A stretch of DNA of 5,218 nt. Origin: Pseudomonadota bacterium. Its GTDB lineage: Bacteria > Pseudomonadota > Gammaproteobacteria > Steroidobacterales > Steroidobacteraceae. The notes below the pieces were generated by a model. That model was not told the origin of the DNA, did no database searches, and saw only the letters and a program-made list of their open reading frames with translations. Position numbers and translations under genes: made by a program. This document shows positions 4,754 to 5,218 of the stretch, piece by piece. Positions within the stretch are counted from its first letter, which is position 1. Every line of letters begins with the position of its first letter. Location of the stretch: NCBI GenBank assembly GCA_021850555.1, contig JAJZLX010000071.1, forward strand, positions 399 to 5,616. The letters are read 5' to 3'.

Positions 4754-5218
4754 ATGTTCGCCGCCCATATTCCACCGCTCGCCGGATCGCTGTTCAGCCT
4801 GCTCGCCATCGTCAGCCTGTTGCTGGCATTCGTCATGCTCGGCTCACGCTGGCTCAACGCCTACCTCGGCGCGTTCGCCCTGCAATCGTGGTTGATTGCC
4901 GTGCTCTCAGCGGCTGTCGCCTATTACGGAGGGTATCCCGAGCTGTACGGTATCGCGGCACTCACCGCGTTGTTTCGCGGTCTGGTGCTGCCGTACCTGC
5001 TGTTGCGCATTACGCGACGCCTGAACGTCGACCGCGAATTGCACGAGCGGCTCTCGCCGAGTGCCAGCCTCGTGGTAGGCGCCCTGCTGGTCGTGTTCGC
5101 CTTCGTGGTCGCAAATCACCTGAGCACGGTCCTTGGACTCGGCGGCACGGTCGCGGTGCTGGCCCTGACCGCCATGCTGTCCATGAAGCTCATCGGCTTT
5201 CTGATGCTCGTGGTGCGC
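4754..5218 (+). CDS. hyfE: HyfE-like membrane subunit, cut by the window end
   Basis: The first 155 codons are visible; full-length HyfE proteins are about 215 aa, so about a quarter is missing. Hydrophobic helices fall at about 12-30, 36-58, 67-86, 105-122 and 126-155, with a charged stretch RITRRLNVDRELHERLSP (85-102) between the third and fourth. The MSMKLIGFLMLVVR at the visible end corresponds to the HyfE segment before its conserved 'GfL.lENGifl' motif. The small membrane subunit HyfE resembles NuoK at its C-terminal half and sits beside the proton-pumping subunits in group 4 hydrogenase-like complexes. The ATG at 4754 has AGGTGAGGT (4741-4749) upstream and starts 2 nt after the hyfC stop, so the genes form one operon. 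HyfF and the hydrogenase-like subunits would be expected next. Confidence 0.85.
   Translation, partial: MFAAHIPPLAGSLFSLLAIVSLLLAFVMLGSRWLNAYLGAFALQSWLIAVLSAAVAYYGGYPELYGIAALTALFRGLVLPYLLLRITRRLNVDRELHERLSPSASLVVGALLVVFAFVVANHLSTVLGLGGTVAVLALTAMLSMKLIGFLMLVVR

Overview
The window is GC-rich DNA from a bacterium, most likely an acidophilic, sulfur-oxidising gammaproteobacterium or Acidithiobacillus-like chemolithotroph. The main support is a fused DoxD-DoxA thiosulfate:quinone oxidoreductase, a gene typical of such organisms, next to a hydrogenase-4-like (Hyf) membrane operon. The genus is an inference; no rRNA or housekeeping marker is present.

Layout. (1) 1-647: 3' part of a ModA-like periplasmic solute-binding protein gene. 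(2) 666-1736: doxDA, 18 nt downstream and probably cotranscribed. (3) 1737-2295: about 560 nt with no convincing gene. (4) 2296-2649: a DUF190 (UPF0166, PII-like fold) gene with a strong Shine-Dalgarno (SD). (5) 2577-3389, minus strand: a 270-aa P-loop ATPase whose 3' end overlaps the DUF190 gene by 73 bp. (6) 3390-3671: a divergent control region. (7) 3672-3803: a 43-codon ORF. (8) 3807-4751: HyfC-like (NuoH family) subunit. (9) 4754 to window end: HyfE-like subunit, truncated by the window.

The main discovery is in region 6. It holds two fluoride riboswitches (crcB motif), back to back on opposite strands. The plus-strand aptamer (about 3580-3638) leads into the 43-codon ORF and the hyf-like operon. 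The minus-strand aptamer (about 3477-3425) leads into the ATPase gene. Both carry the GGGAGATGGCAT 5' block, a GGCAT/ATGCC P1 helix, a GC hairpin and an ATGATGCC 3' block. A plausible sigma70-type promoter sits just upstream of each, placing transcription starts a few nt before the aptamer. In both, the 3' strand of P1 can pair alternatively with the ribosome-binding region of the next gene, which suggests translational ON-switches: fluoride stabilises the aptamer and frees the start site.

The working model is a fluoride-responsive module. A Hyf/NuoH-type membrane complex and a P-loop ATPase of unknown role are induced together by fluoride, beside a DUF190 gene, a family often found next to the fluoride exporter gene crcB. 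In an acidophile this makes sense, because HF crosses membranes freely at low pH. No crcB, hydrogenase catalytic subunit or HyfB/HyfF is visible in the window.
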